Below, one piece after another: positions 19,874-28,064 of a stretch of 58,494 nt of DNA (position 1 is the stretch's first letter; the number at the start of each line of letters is the position of its first letter). Source of the stretch: Saprospiraceae bacterium (GTDB lineage Bacteria; Bacteroidota; Bacteroidia; Chitinophagales; Saprospiraceae); contig JANTGI010000004.1 of NCBI GenBank assembly GCA_024762995.1, positions 1 through 58,494 of the forward strand. Reading direction: 5' to 3'. Below the pieces are notes generated by a model. It saw only the letters and a list, made by a program, of their open reading frames with translations. It searched no databases and had not been told where the DNA came from. The translations under genes and the position numbers were made by a program.

Positions 19874-21745
19874 TTATTCGACCAGGATGCGCCATTCTTT
19901 TGGATATTTGACGGTATAATTTAGGTGGACAGTGGATTTGGTGTAAGGAGCGATGTCCAAAGACCACTTGACTTCTCCATTCACGTCGTTGTATTGTGCG
20001 GACCCAAAATCAATACCCACCACTTCAATTTTTTTCTTTCGAGACACGGGTACTTGGTCCAGTACTATGACTTTAATGGGAGTAGATTTATTGTTTTTGA
20101 TTTCAGTTTTCCAAGCTTTTTTGATGATTTTCTTGGCACCTAACAGGCGGGTATTCGAGCGATCCAAAACGTTGGTGCGGGTTACAGAGATGGATTTGTC
20201 CTTGCCTAAAGAAAGCGGTAGGGTGTCCCGTACAGAGTTGGCTTCAATCAGCGCCTTGCCCACGTAGGTATTCTCAAAATACAAATTACTTTCGCCATCC
20301 ATTAAGTGGAATTGCTCCCAGTCTGTAATATAGGCCATGAGATAGGCGGAAGCTTCGATTTTGGGTACGATGTGGTATTCATAACTGGCCGGCATATTGA
20401 AATTTCTCATTTCAATGATCTGGGATTTTGGTTTTGATAAAATCGTATAGGGAACTTTGATGTCAAATTCCAAACTGGTTGTATTGGTCGTCAAGTCCAT
20501 TTGAATTGGCTTGGATTCTTGCGCCTTTCGTTCTTTTTTTCTGCCTGATACAACTGGAACTCCTCCGATAATCCCACTTTGGCTTTTTGCTGGCAAACGA
20601 CTGCTAGAGCTCCTAGATGCAACCACGACCTCTTGTATTTGCATGCCTTCTTCGAGTACGGCATTCATTCTTGTTGAAGTGACAGGCAGGACGGTTTTTT
20701 GGAATCCTGTATAGGAAATCTCTAAATTATGCTGACCGGCAGGTACCGAAATCTGATATTTCCCGTCTATGTCCGTAGTCGTACCGATGGATGTTCCTTC
20801 TACAATAATGCTTGCTCCGTACAGTGGCTCTCCATTGGTATCCGTTATTTGACCGGTAACTCGCTTCACCATGCCGTCCAATTTGTTCGGGATACGGCGG
20901 GCTTCTCCAAGATAAAACGGAGCTAATTGGGGCACATCACCGGCATCCGTAGGGGTCGCATTAGAAAAGGTGAGAAGTACATTTTTCCAATCTACTCCGG
21001 TGGATTGTCTCAAATTGGCTTTATAAGAAAGGTTTACGGGATGATCTAAGTTATCTATCCGAATGTCATAGCTCGGAAACCAGCCGCAGTTGGAGACAAA
21101 ATAGCTTACTTCAAATTTGGCAGGCATCGGGCGGGCCGCATGGACGATGATTTTGATTTTATAGAAACCTTTGCGTTCTTTGTCAGCGATTTCGTTGAGT
21201 TGATTGTACAGGGTATTGCGTTGGTTTTTTATTTCGTTGATTTGTATTTCGATTTCATTTTTCTTTACGATGGTTTGGCGCATCTCTTCGCTATACAGCT
21301 TAAAATACTGATTATAATCCGAAAAAGAAATAGGCGTATTAGTGCCGGTAATTCTTTTATTTTCTTTCAAAAAAGCTTGTTTTTCCGAAAGGGCTTGGAT
21401 ATCCAATTGAAGAAGCTTTGATTGACTATCCAGCTCTTTTATCTGCTTGCGCAAAAGATCGTTTTCTTTAGACTTTTCTTCGTCCAAGTAGTCCAACTGA
21501 TTATGAATAGCCAGCACGGTAAAATCTCCAATTCCTTTGACACGAATACTTTTAGGGTCTAGGTATTTGGACAATCCAGAAAGAATCAATTCGGTTTTCC
21601 CTTTCGGTAAATGAGTGGCAGCTTGGCGTAGGACTTGGCCTCCTTCGATGAAAACAGTCACTTTTTTGATTGTTGAAGGCAGTGGCTGCTCTTTTGCGAA
21701 AGCGAGAAACGGGCATAAAAAAAGAATGTAGAATAGCGTCTTCAT
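19874..21745 (-). CDS. DUF4139 (mucoidy inhibitor MuiA-like) exported protein with inserted carboxypeptidase-regulatory-like domain
   Basis: A 623-residue exported protein with signal MKTLFYILFLCPFLAFA. The N-terminal DUF4140 region (about 20-110) begins IKKVTVFIEGGQVLRQA. A long coiled coil follows (about 85-185), then the DUF4139 beta region starting around AARPMPAKFEVSYFVSNCGW. A carboxypeptidase-regulatory-like (CarboxypepD_reg) domain of about 80 residues is inserted within DUF4139: VTGQITDTNGEPLYGAS, GTTTDIDGKYQISVPAG and LEISYTGFQK, the fold seen at the N-terminus of SusC-type receptors. The domain's end (EEGMQIQEVVV) resembles the SusC/RagA plug entry. DUF4139 then resumes to the C-terminus. 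Function is unknown; a role at the cell envelope is inferred. Confidence 0.85.
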   Translation of the reverse strand: MKTLFYILFLCPFLAFAKEQPLPSTIKKVTVFIEGGQVLRQAATHLPKGKTELILSGLSKYLDPKSIRVKGIGDFTVLAIHNQLDYLDEEKSKENDLLRKQIKELDSQSKLLQLDIQALSEKQAFLKENKRITGTNTPISFSDYNQYFKLYSEEMRQTIVKKNEIEIQINEIKNQRNTLYNQLNEIADKERKGFYKIKIIVHAARPMPAKFEVSYFVSNCGWFPSYDIRIDNLDHPVNLSYKANLRQSTGVDWKNVLLTFSNATPTDAGDVPQLAPFYLGEARRIPNKLDGMVKRVTGQITDTNGEPLYGASIIVEGTSIGTTTDIDGKYQISVPAGQHNLEISYTGFQKTVLPVTSTRMNAVLEEGMQIQEVVVASRSSSSRLPAKSQSGIIGGVPVVSGRKKERKAQESKPIQMDLTTNTTSLEFDIKVPYTILSKPKSQIIEMRNFNMPASYEYHIVPKIEASAYLMAYITDWEQFHLMDGESNLYFENTYVGKALIEANSVRDTLPLSLGKDKSISVTRTNVLDRSNTRLLGAKKIIKKAWKTEIKNNKSTPIKVIVLDQVPVSRKKKIEVVGIDFGSAQYNDVNGEVKWSLDIAPYTKSTVHLNYTVKYPKEWRILVE

Positions 21746-21845
21746 AGCAATTTTTTTTAGTGAGTAAGTTATTTGCTGTAGAACGCAAAATGTTGGACTT
21801 TTGTTGTTTGCTTGTTTGGAGTCCGGTTGATGGTAGGTGCTTCTT

Positions 21846-21915
21846 TATACATGGGACGATTTGGTTTGCCAAATTTGTCGCAGAATAACTGGCAAACCAA
21901 TTTGGTCCATGTATA
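21846..21915. repeat. Interrupted inverted repeat of 26-base arms
   Basis: Arms at 21846-21871 and 21890-21915 share TATACATGG and TTGGTTTGCCA as exact reverse complements. The six bases between these two blocks do not pair. The element lies between the stop of the Tat-ACP gene and the start of the DUF4139 gene, so it would be in the intergenic transcript. Confidence 0.65.
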
Positions 21916-21978
21916 GTTTTCTAGGTTGTTTTCAGATTCAGATACTTGCGCAATCGTGAAATACTTACCGGATTTGAC

Positions 21979-22623
21979 TCATAAGCAATTTACGGCAACA
22001 ATTTTAGCTGTTTTCTTCAAAATTCTTTCATCATTCTTTGATGGAGGACTAAAAAAGTTTCCGGTCATATCGGGAATTAATACTTCTTTATTAATAGCAT
22101 TTATTACACCAACAACGATATCATAATCATCCAAGAAAAAGATTTTTGAGCCCTTAAGCACTTTAAACGAAAGATAATCTTTATAAGGCAAAGGTTTTAT
22201 TTTGATGTTTTGAGTCACAAACCAGTCGGGCTCACCTTTAAAATCAACTTTTCTAAATGCTAAAATACCTTTTACATCTTCTGGTGCATGTTTGAGAACA
22301 GCTTGAAGGATGTCATTAGGCGTATCAATCTTCTCCAGTTCAGCATCCGGAAAAATAAAGTCAAATCGGTTTTCAATGGTCATTGCAAGTTCTATGATAT
22401 CAAGGGAGTCGAAACCGAGCTCATTTGAAAAGCTAGTATTCCAATTAAAACTATTGTACTCCAATTTTTTTGGCAATTTAAGTGACACAATAGCATCAAA
22501 AATCTTTTTTTTGAAAAATTTAATATTTGGTGGCAAATCACCGATAGTTACATCTTGACCCGAAGTAATCATGTAGGCCGCTCCTCCCAAAAGGGATTTC
22601 TCAATAAATTCACGTCTTTTCAT
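21979..22623 (-). CDS. Tat-signal protein with an acyl-carrier-protein-like domain
   Basis: A 214-residue protein I do not recognise as a whole. The N-terminus MKRREFIEKSLLGGAAYMIT looks like a twin-arginine (Tat) signal. Residues about 35-112 match an acyl carrier protein: FDAIVSLKLP, then NELGFDSLDIIELAMTIE with the phosphopantetheine-acceptor serine at S73 in the DSL motif, and TPNDILQAVLKH in the last helix. The C-terminal ~100 residues (FRKVDFKGEPDWFVTQNIK onward) have no recognised family. An ACP exported folded through Tat would be unusual. The alternative is that the arginine pair is fortuitous and the protein stays in the cytoplasm. The gene is flanked by AT-rich non-coding DNA on both sides. 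Confidence 0.6.
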   Translation of the reverse strand: MKRREFIEKSLLGGAAYMITSGQDVTIGDLPPNIKFFKKKIFDAIVSLKLPKKLEYNSFNWNTSFSNELGFDSLDIIELAMTIENRFDFIFPDAELEKIDTPNDILQAVLKHAPEDVKGILAFRKVDFKGEPDWFVTQNIKIKPLPYKDYLSFKVLKGSKIFFLDDYDIVVGVINAINKEVLIPDMTGNFFSPPSKNDERILKKTAKIVAVNCL

Positions 22624-23103
22624 TTGTTTGGTTTTTAATGATAAATAGTACTACTTAGCGTGAAAGCATTTGAATTTTTCGCTTTGAAATGATTCACATT
22701 AAGGAGTTATAAAAATGCAATATAATAACTTTTTGCAATATTTGCAAAAAATATCCTGAGTTTGAAGCGACTGTGGATGAAGGAAGTAATAGAAATTGAC
22801 GGCGTGATAAATACTATCATTCTGGCCATCTGGACGGGGCAATTTTATCATGACGATTAAATGCGGGTTCTTTTTTGCCGAATTATAGTTGAATAAATTA
22901 CATGGTAAATAATCCGCCACCCTACTGAACTGAGATTATATAAAAGAATAGGTCAAGAAGTTCTAAATGAAGAGCCTTTGTCAATACTATTTTGATAACA
23001 AAAAACCACATTTACAAAGTCGCAGCTCCGTTTTATTAAAATTTTTCGCTACATAAATTATGAAAATAAATATGTATAGAGAGTTGATAGTATTAAACAT
23101 ATC
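22624..23103. other. AT-rich non-coding stretch upstream of ssb
   Basis: About 480 bp with no supported gene. One short minus-strand frame near 22700-22920 has no family features. The operator-like repeats listed at 23104-23145 follow. Confidence 0.4.
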
Positions 23104-23145
23104 CGTTTACAAACGTTTACAAACGTTTACATACGCAAGTAAACG
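23104..23145. promoter_or_regulatory. Three phased CGTTTAC repeats plus one inverted copy upstream of ssb
   Basis: CGTTTAC occurs at 23104, 23114 and 23124 with an exact 10-bp pitch (one helical turn), and its reverse complement GTAAACG lies at 23139-23145. The third repeat and the inverted copy form the hairpin AAACGTTTAC/GTAAACGTTT. The array ends 83 bp before the ssb ATG, suiting a multimeric DNA-binding regulator. Confidence 0.6.
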
Positions 23146-23228
23146 TTTATTATACGGATAATTTTTTCACTCCGGCCCATCTTTGCCACCGTTACCGATT
23201 TTTTTTATTAACGCTAAAAACTAAAGCA

Positions 23229-23558
23229 ATGAACAATTTACGCAATCAAGTGCAACTAATCGGCCATCTAGGTAAGAATGTGAACATCAAAGAACTGGAT
23301 AACGGGCGTAAGGTGGCCACCACTTCTATCGCTACGAAATACGTCTATGAGAATAAAAAAGGAGAAAAAGTGGTGGAAACCCAATGGCACCAACTTGTCG
23401 GATGGGGTAAAAATGCAACGAACATGGAGAGCTTTTTACGCAAGGGAAAAGAAGTCGCCGTCCGTGGCAAATTGACTTACCGTAAATATACGGATAAGCA
23501 AGGGTTGACACGTTATTTGACGGAAGTGGTGGTGAATGAACTGCTGTTGGTTAATTAA
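23229..23558 (+). CDS. ssb: Single-stranded DNA-binding protein, tailless
   Basis: A 109-residue OB-fold protein of the SSB family: MNNLRNQVQLIGHLGKNVNI, then KVATTSIATKYVY, TQWHQLVGWGKNA and KEVAVRGKLTYRKYTDK. It is shorter than housekeeping SSBs (about 150-180 residues) and stops right after the OB fold. It lacks the disordered linker and the acidic DDxIPF tail that recruits repair and replication proteins. It may therefore be a secondary SSB, as in competence or stress systems, with the main copy elsewhere. Its upstream region carries phased CGTTTAC sites, which suggests tight regulation. A box CATCTTTG at 23179-23186 is close to the -7 consensus. Confidence 0.85.
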   Translation: MNNLRNQVQLIGHLGKNVNIKELDNGRKVATTSIATKYVYENKKGEKVVETQWHQLVGWGKNATNMESFLRKGKEVAVRGKLTYRKYTDKQGLTRYLTEVVVNELLLVN

Positions 23559-23571
23559 TTGGTGTCACTTA

Positions 23572-23599
23572 GTAGATACAAGGTGCGCCTTGTATCTAC
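23572..23599. repeat. Dispersed palindrome, copy 3
   Basis: GTAGATACAAGG and CCTTGTATCTAC are perfect reverse complements around TGCG, 14 bp after the ssb stop. Confidence 0.8.
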
Positions 23600-23655
23600 G
23601 CATCAAAAACTTGGGCCCTGCCTGCAGGCAAAGTCAGGTCCATCATACACAAAAA

Positions 23656-23702
23656 ACGGCTATTTTTTTACCTAAGAATAGGGGGATTTAAACAGTTACG
23701 AG
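23656..23702 (+). repeat. Dispersed ~45-bp leader element before DUF2851
   Basis: The segment GGCTATTTTTTTACCTAAG ... GGGGGATTTAAACAGTTAC aligns along its length with 18661-18702 and 25269-25316. It ends 16 bp before the DUF2851 ATG. Confidence 0.5.
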
Positions 23703-23718
23703 TTATAAACTTTCAACC

Positions 23719-25008
23719 ATGAAGGAAAACTATTTGCATTATATATGGCGGCTGGGACATTTTCGGCAAAATGATTTAAAAACCACTGATGGAGAATCTA
23801 TTCTGGTACAAGATCTAGGGCAGTACAATACCGATGCTGGGCCGGATTTCTTGAATGCTCGTGTACGTATAGGGGATATCATTTGGGCGGGTCATGTCGA
23901 AATGCATATTTCTGCTTCCGAGTGGCATCAACACGGACATGCGGGAGATTCGGCTTATGACAATGTGATATTGCATGTGGTCATGGATGAAGATGCAGAA
24001 ATTTTGCGATCGAATGGCGAGAAGATTCCTTGTTTGGATTTGCGGCCTTACTTACCTGAGAAAATGACCGGTAAATACTTGAGATTAATGCAAAGTAGAG
24101 GATGGGTGGCTTGTCACGCTCATTTCCCACATGTCAATCAGTTGGTCAAAAATCTATGGATTGAACGGTTATTGGTAGAGCGTTTGGAACGCAAAACCAA
24201 TGAGATTAATATCATCTTGGAGGCTAGCCAAAATGATTGGGAGTCCGCATTCTATCGGTTTTTAGCTCGAAGTTTTGGCGGCAAGGTTAATAACGATGCT
24301 TTTGAGATGCTGGCGGCCAATACCCCATTGAGCATTTTGGGTCGGCATAAAAATGATTTGTTTCAGTTAGAAGCTATTTTATTTGGTCAGGCGGGTATGC
24401 TGCAGGAAAGGTTTAATGATGTGCATCCAAGGCAACTCAAACGAGAGTATGAAGCACTCCAGAAAAAGTATCTTTTATTACCGATTCCTAAGATGGTCTG
24501 GAAGTACTTGAGGCTGAGACCGGCGAATTTTCCCACCATTAGGCTGGCTCAATTTGCTGTTTTGATCCATCAATCCGCTCATCTTTTTAGTAAGATACTG
24601 GAAGTTACAAAACTATCTGATTTGGTTGCTTTGTTTGATATTGATGTGTCAGCGTACTGGGAGTCTCGCTATCAATTTGATAAAAAAGCCCATAAAGTGA
24701 TTCGTAAGATGGGGAAAACGACGATTTATTCCTTAATCATTAATGTGATTGTTCCTTTTGTCTTTCTTTATGGCAAAAAACGGGACGATAGTCGATTGAA
24801 GAAGAAGGCAATCGGATGGTTGGATGAAATTCCGGCTGAAAAAAATAGCCTAATACAAGGGTGGGAAAATTTAGGCGAGAAATTTGAGACCGCCGGTAAG
24901 ACCCAGGCTTTTATTCAGTTGAAAACCATTTATTGTAACCGGCAGCGATGCATGGAGTGCCCGATTGGAAATGCGGTTTTGAATAGTCCGGTGTTGGCAG
25001 AACAGTAG
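23719..25008 (+). CDS. DUF2851 family protein
   Basis: A 429-residue cytoplasmic protein of DUF2851, a family found mainly in Bacteroidota. Typical blocks are HYIWRLGHFRQNDLKTTDG, GQYNTDAGPDFLNARVRIGD, WAGHVEMHISASEWHQHGH and YDNVILHVVMDED in the N-terminal half. These suggest a nuclease-like beta/His-rich core, but this has not been shown. The C-terminus ends with CNRQRCMECPIGNAVL, a four-cysteine stretch that could bind a metal or an Fe-S cluster. I know no established function. It follows ssb by 160 bp and precedes an octamer repeat array. Confidence 0.85.
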   Translation: MKENYLHYIWRLGHFRQNDLKTTDGESILVQDLGQYNTDAGPDFLNARVRIGDIIWAGHVEMHISASEWHQHGHAGDSAYDNVILHVVMDEDAEILRSNGEKIPCLDLRPYLPEKMTGKYLRLMQSRGWVACHAHFPHVNQLVKNLWIERLLVERLERKTNEINIILEASQNDWESAFYRFLARSFGGKVNNDAFEMLAANTPLSILGRHKNDLFQLEAILFGQAGMLQERFNDVHPRQLKREYEALQKKYLLLPIPKMVWKYLRLRPANFPTIRLAQFAVLIHQSAHLFSKILEVTKLSDLVALFDIDVSAYWESRYQFDKKAHKVIRKMGKTTIYSLIINVIVPFVFLYGKKRDDSRLKKKAIGWLDEIPAEKNSLIQGWENLGEKFETAGKTQAFIQLKTIYCNRQRCMECPIGNAVLNSPVLAEQ

Positions 25009-25009
25009 G

Positions 25010-25216
25010 GATGACGGTATGGCGGTGTAACGGTGTAACGGTATGGCGGTATAACGGTGTGAAGGTATGGCGGTGTAGCGGTGTAGCGGTATAACGGTAT
25101 GGCGGTGTGACGATTCAACGGTTTAGCGGCGTGGCTCTTTTTGGGCTTTGTCGAATTTGTATAAAGTGGTAGTTTTAACGGGTTACAAGTAGATATTGAC
25201 TTGCTTTGTATCTGCT
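25010..25216. repeat. Octamer tandem array and associated dispersed element, copy A
   Basis: From 25010 to about 25130 the DNA is a degenerate tandem array of ~8-bp units such as GGTGTAAC, GGTATGGC and GGTGTAGC. It is followed by CAACGGTTTAGCGGCGTGGC, GGCTTTGTCGAATTTG and GGGTTACAAG, then a degenerate copy of the GTAGA palindrome (25188-25216). Related elements follow thrA (27861) and the second NosZ gene (43741). Confidence 0.7.
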
Positions 25217-25268
25217 AATCGAAAATGGTAGGCTGGGCTTGCGGGCAGACATATGGTACTTGGCACCA

Positions 25269-25316
25269 AAATGACTATTGTTTGCCTAAATCAGGGGAGC
25301 TTAAACAGGCGCACTA
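25269..25316 (+). repeat. Dispersed ~45-bp leader element before thrA
   Basis: GACTATTGTTTGCCTAAAT ... GGGGAGCTTAAACAGGCGC aligns with 18661-18702 and 23656-23702. It ends about 80 bp before the thrA start, just upstream of the putative promoter. Confidence 0.5.
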
Positions 25317-25350
25317 GAAGAATACTCAGAACTTTTTAGGAAGAACGGCG

Positions 25351-25358
25351 TATTTTTG
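25351..25358 (+). promoter_or_regulatory. -7 promoter box TATTTTTG upstream of thrA
   Basis: TATTTTTG fits TAnnTTTG and lies 39 bp before the thrA ATG. No convincing -33 partner. Confidence 0.45.
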
Positions 25359-25397
25359 TACTTGACTTGTAGTTCTTTTTTAATTTGAACCCTTTTT

Positions 25398-27851
25398 ATG
25401 AAGATATTAAAATTTGGAGGCTCATCGGTGGCCGCTCCCGACAGGATTAAAGCCGTGGCGGCCATTGTACGAGATAATTATAGCCGTGGCGAGAAGTTTA
25501 GTTTTGTGGTTTCCGCCTTTGGAGGGGTGACCGACAAGTTGTTGGAGATGGCTCAGACGGCTTCTGCCGGAGATGATACATTTGAAGAAGAGTGGCAGGC
25601 GCTGAAGCAAAGGCATATTGATATGGTGGAGGCTTTGTTGAAAGGTGATTATCGTAAAGAAGCCGAAGAAAAAGTGGAGCGTCGATTTGCCAATTTGCTC
25701 CATGTGTTAAAGGGGATTCATGCCTTACGTGAAGTGACGCCAAGAAGTAAGGACTACATTGTTAGTTTTGGAGAAAGAAATTCTGCATATATCATTTCTA
25801 AGTATTTATCGCAAGAAGGGATGCCGGCCAATTATTTGGATGCCCGCAAAGTGGTCCTTACCGACGATAGTTTTGGGAATGCTCAAGTGCAAGTGGAAGA
25901 GACTTATCAGCGTATTCGGGATTGGTTTAGTGTGCAGCCGGGGTTAGCGGTTATTACGGGTTTTGTGGGTGCTACATCTGAAGGAATTACGACTACCTTG
26001 GGTCGTGGTGGTTCTGATTACTCAGCGGCCTTATTTGGAGCTGCCTTAGGAGCCGACGTGATAGAGATATGGACAGATGTCAATGGGATTTTGACGGCGG
26101 ACCCCAGAGCGGTACGCGATGCGCATACATTGTCGGAAGTGACCTATGCCGAAGCCATGGAGATGTCTCATTTTGGCGCAAAAGTTATCTATCCGCCCAC
26201 TATACAACCGGCGCTGCGTGCATCCATTCCAATTTATATCAGAAACACATTTAATGCTGAATTTGAAGGCACCAAAATCAGCGGCTCGCGTCAACCTACG
26301 GGTAATTTAATTACCGGCATGGCATCTATAGGCAATGTTGTTTTGCTGACATTACGAGGAAGTGGTATGGTCGGAGTGCCTGGTTTTGCTGCAAGGCTTT
26401 TTAATTCTTTGGCGCGTGGAGGAATCAATATCATTATGATTACGCAAGGCTCGTCGGAGCATTCTATATCCTTTGCAGTTACGCCGTCAGAAGCAGATGT
26501 GGCCAGAGAACTTGTTGAAGCAGAATTTGATTTAGAGCTTACGCGAAAAATGGTGGAGCCGGTAAAGGTGGAAAGTAATCTAAGTATTGTGGCGATTATT
26601 GGAGAAAGTATCAAGGTGAAGCATGGAATTTCCGGAACTTTGTTTAAGGCATTGGGTGTGAATGGGATCAATGTTGTCGCTATTGCACAAGGTTCTTCGG
26701 AGTTGATAATATCAGTGGTTATCCACAAATCGGATGAAAAAAAGGCGCTGAATGCCATTCATGAGACCTTTTTTAAGGAAAGTATCACCCAAGTACATTT
26801 GTTTATGGTTGGTGTCGGCTTAGTCGGTAAAAAATTGCTAGAACAAATACAACAACAAAATGATACGCTTCGCAAAGAACACCAAATCGAAGTCTGTCTG
26901 GCCGGTGTGGCTAATAGCCAAAAAATGATTTTTAGTGACCAAGGAATTGACCTAGCCGGTTATCAAGATGCCTTGACTGCCGGAGAACCGTCAGATATGC
27001 CCCGATTTGTCCAAAAAATGGTCGATATGAATTTGAGAAATTCTGTCTTTGTGGATGCCACGGCGAGTGACGCTATTCCTGCTTTTTACGAAAGTATTCT
27101 CGAAAAAAGTATTTCCATCTCCACGCCCAATAAGGTCGCCGCATCATCGAGTCACCTTCAGTACCGGCGGCTCAAAAAAATGTCCAAAATATATCGGGCA
27201 CGATATGCTTTTGAGACAAATGTAGGGGCCGGCTTACCGATCATCACGACGATTCAGGACTTGGTGCGCTCGGGCGATACGATTACGAAGATTGAAGGGG
27301 TGCTTTCGGGTACATTGTCCTATATTTTTGGGGCATTTACGAAAGGGGCTAAGTTTAGTGATGTGGTCAAAGAAGCAAAAGAAAAAGGCTTTACGGAGCC
27401 GGATCCAAGAGTTGATTTAAGTGGTAAGGATGTTGCTAGAAAGATTGTTATTTTGGCTAGAGAAATAGGTCTTCAGGTGGAGTTAGATGATGTCCTGATT
27501 GATCCAGTCTTGCCAAAAAATTGTAATGAAGCACCGAATATACCTTCCTTCTTTAAAGAGTTGGAAGCGTCGGACGATTACTTTGATGACTTGCGTCAAA
27601 AAGCCCAAGACGATGGCAAGGTGCTCAGGATGGTCGCTAAGCTGGAAAACAATAAGTGCTCCATAGGTCTTCAGGCTGTAGATGCATCAAGTCCGTTTTT
27701 TGGGCTTAAAGGCGGTGATAATATGATTGCTATTACATCTAAACGCTATACACCTTATCCTTTGGTGGTGCGAGGCCCGGGAGCGGGTGCGGATGTGACG
27801 GCTGCCGGTGTCTTTGCAGAAATCGTTAAGATTGGAAAGGATGGTTGGTAG
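25398..27851 (+). CDS. thrA: Bifunctional aspartate kinase / homoserine dehydrogenase I
   Basis: The 817-residue protein carries out two steps of the threonine/methionine branch. The N-terminal aspartokinase begins MKILKFGGSSVAAPDRI and has the substrate loop TTTLGRGGSDYSAALFGAAL. Two regulatory ACT domains follow (about 305-465; GSGMVGVPGFAARLFNSLA and HGISGTLFKALGVNGINV). The C-terminal homoserine dehydrogenase (about 470-817) has the NADP site LFMVGVGLVGKKLLEQI, the motif ANKVAA as TPNKVAASSS, and GVLSGTLSYIFG. Length and order match E. coli ThrA (820). thrB and thrC are not adjacent, as the next gene is scpA, so the usual thrABC operon is not present in this window. I see no attenuator leader peptide. 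Confidence 0.96.
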   Translation: MKILKFGGSSVAAPDRIKAVAAIVRDNYSRGEKFSFVVSAFGGVTDKLLEMAQTASAGDDTFEEEWQALKQRHIDMVEALLKGDYRKEAEEKVERRFANLLHVLKGIHALREVTPRSKDYIVSFGERNSAYIISKYLSQEGMPANYLDARKVVLTDDSFGNAQVQVEETYQRIRDWFSVQPGLAVITGFVGATSEGITTTLGRGGSDYSAALFGAALGADVIEIWTDVNGILTADPRAVRDAHTLSEVTYAEAMEMSHFGAKVIYPPTIQPALRASIPIYIRNTFNAEFEGTKISGSRQPTGNLITGMASIGNVVLLTLRGSGMVGVPGFAARLFNSLARGGINIIMITQGSSEHSISFAVTPSEADVARELVEAEFDLELTRKMVEPVKVESNLSIVAIIGESIKVKHGISGTLFKALGVNGINVVAIAQGSSELIISVVIHKSDEKKALNAIHETFFKESITQVHLFMVGVGLVGKKLLEQIQQQNDTLRKEHQIEVCLAGVANSQKMIFSDQGIDLAGYQDALTAGEPSDMPRFVQKMVDMNLRNSVFVDATASDAIPAFYESILEKSISISTPNKVAASSSHLQYRRLKKMSKIYRARYAFETNVGAGLPIITTIQDLVRSGDTITKIEGVLSGTLSYIFGAFTKGAKFSDVVKEAKEKGFTEPDPRVDLSGKDVARKIVILAREIGLQVELDDVLIDPVLPKNCNEAPNIPSFFKELEASDDYFDDLRQKAQDDGKVLRMVAKLENNKCSIGLQAVDASSPFFGLKGGDNMIAITSKRYTPYPLVVRGPGAGADVTAAGVFAEIVKIGKDGW

Positions 27852-27860
27852 TAAATTTAG

Positions 27861-27935
27861 GTAGTTCGGTACAACGGTATAACGGTACAACGGTGTCGCA
27901 CATCCTTGGCTTTGTGGTATTGGTTAAAGGTAAAG
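27861..27935. repeat. Octamer array and dispersed element, copy B (after thrA)
   Basis: TTCGGTACAACGGTATAACG and further CGGTACAACGGTGTCGC units are followed by CTTGGCTTTGTGG and TTGGTTAAAGGTAAAG, closely matching copy C at 43741. It begins about 10 bp after the thrA stop. Confidence 0.65.
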
Positions 27936-28048
27936 CTGGATTGCTTAGAGTCGTTACTTTTTACCAAGCTAATAGCATGGGCACCCAACAATTATCTTTT
28001 TTTCTCCAAATGCCTAAGTCGTGAAGCCCTAGAAACCTAAATTTGCCT

Positions 28049-28056
28049 TACCTTTG
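28049..28056 (+). promoter_or_regulatory. -7 box TACCTTTG upstream of scpA
   Basis: TACCTTTG is a consensus -7 box only 8 bp before the scpA ATG at 28065. Transcription would begin almost at the start codon, giving a leaderless or near-leaderless mRNA. Confidence 0.4.
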
Positions 28057-28064
28057 CAGGCACA

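Noticed and set aside
22699-22920. A 73-codon minus-strand frame upstream of ssb
   Set aside because: No signal, domain or coding-like composition; it lies in AT-rich non-coding DNA.
23179-23186. A promoter box for ssb (CATCTTTG)
   Set aside because: The first base of TAnnTTTG is changed, so I note it in the ssb entry but do not list it as a separate feature.
24930-25118. A reading frame with PYRYTVTP-like repeats on the minus strand
   Set aside because: It is a by-product of the 8-bp tandem array, read as an eight-residue period.
25010-25130. A CRISPR array
   Set aside because: The units are about 8 bp with no unique spacers, and no cas genes are nearby.
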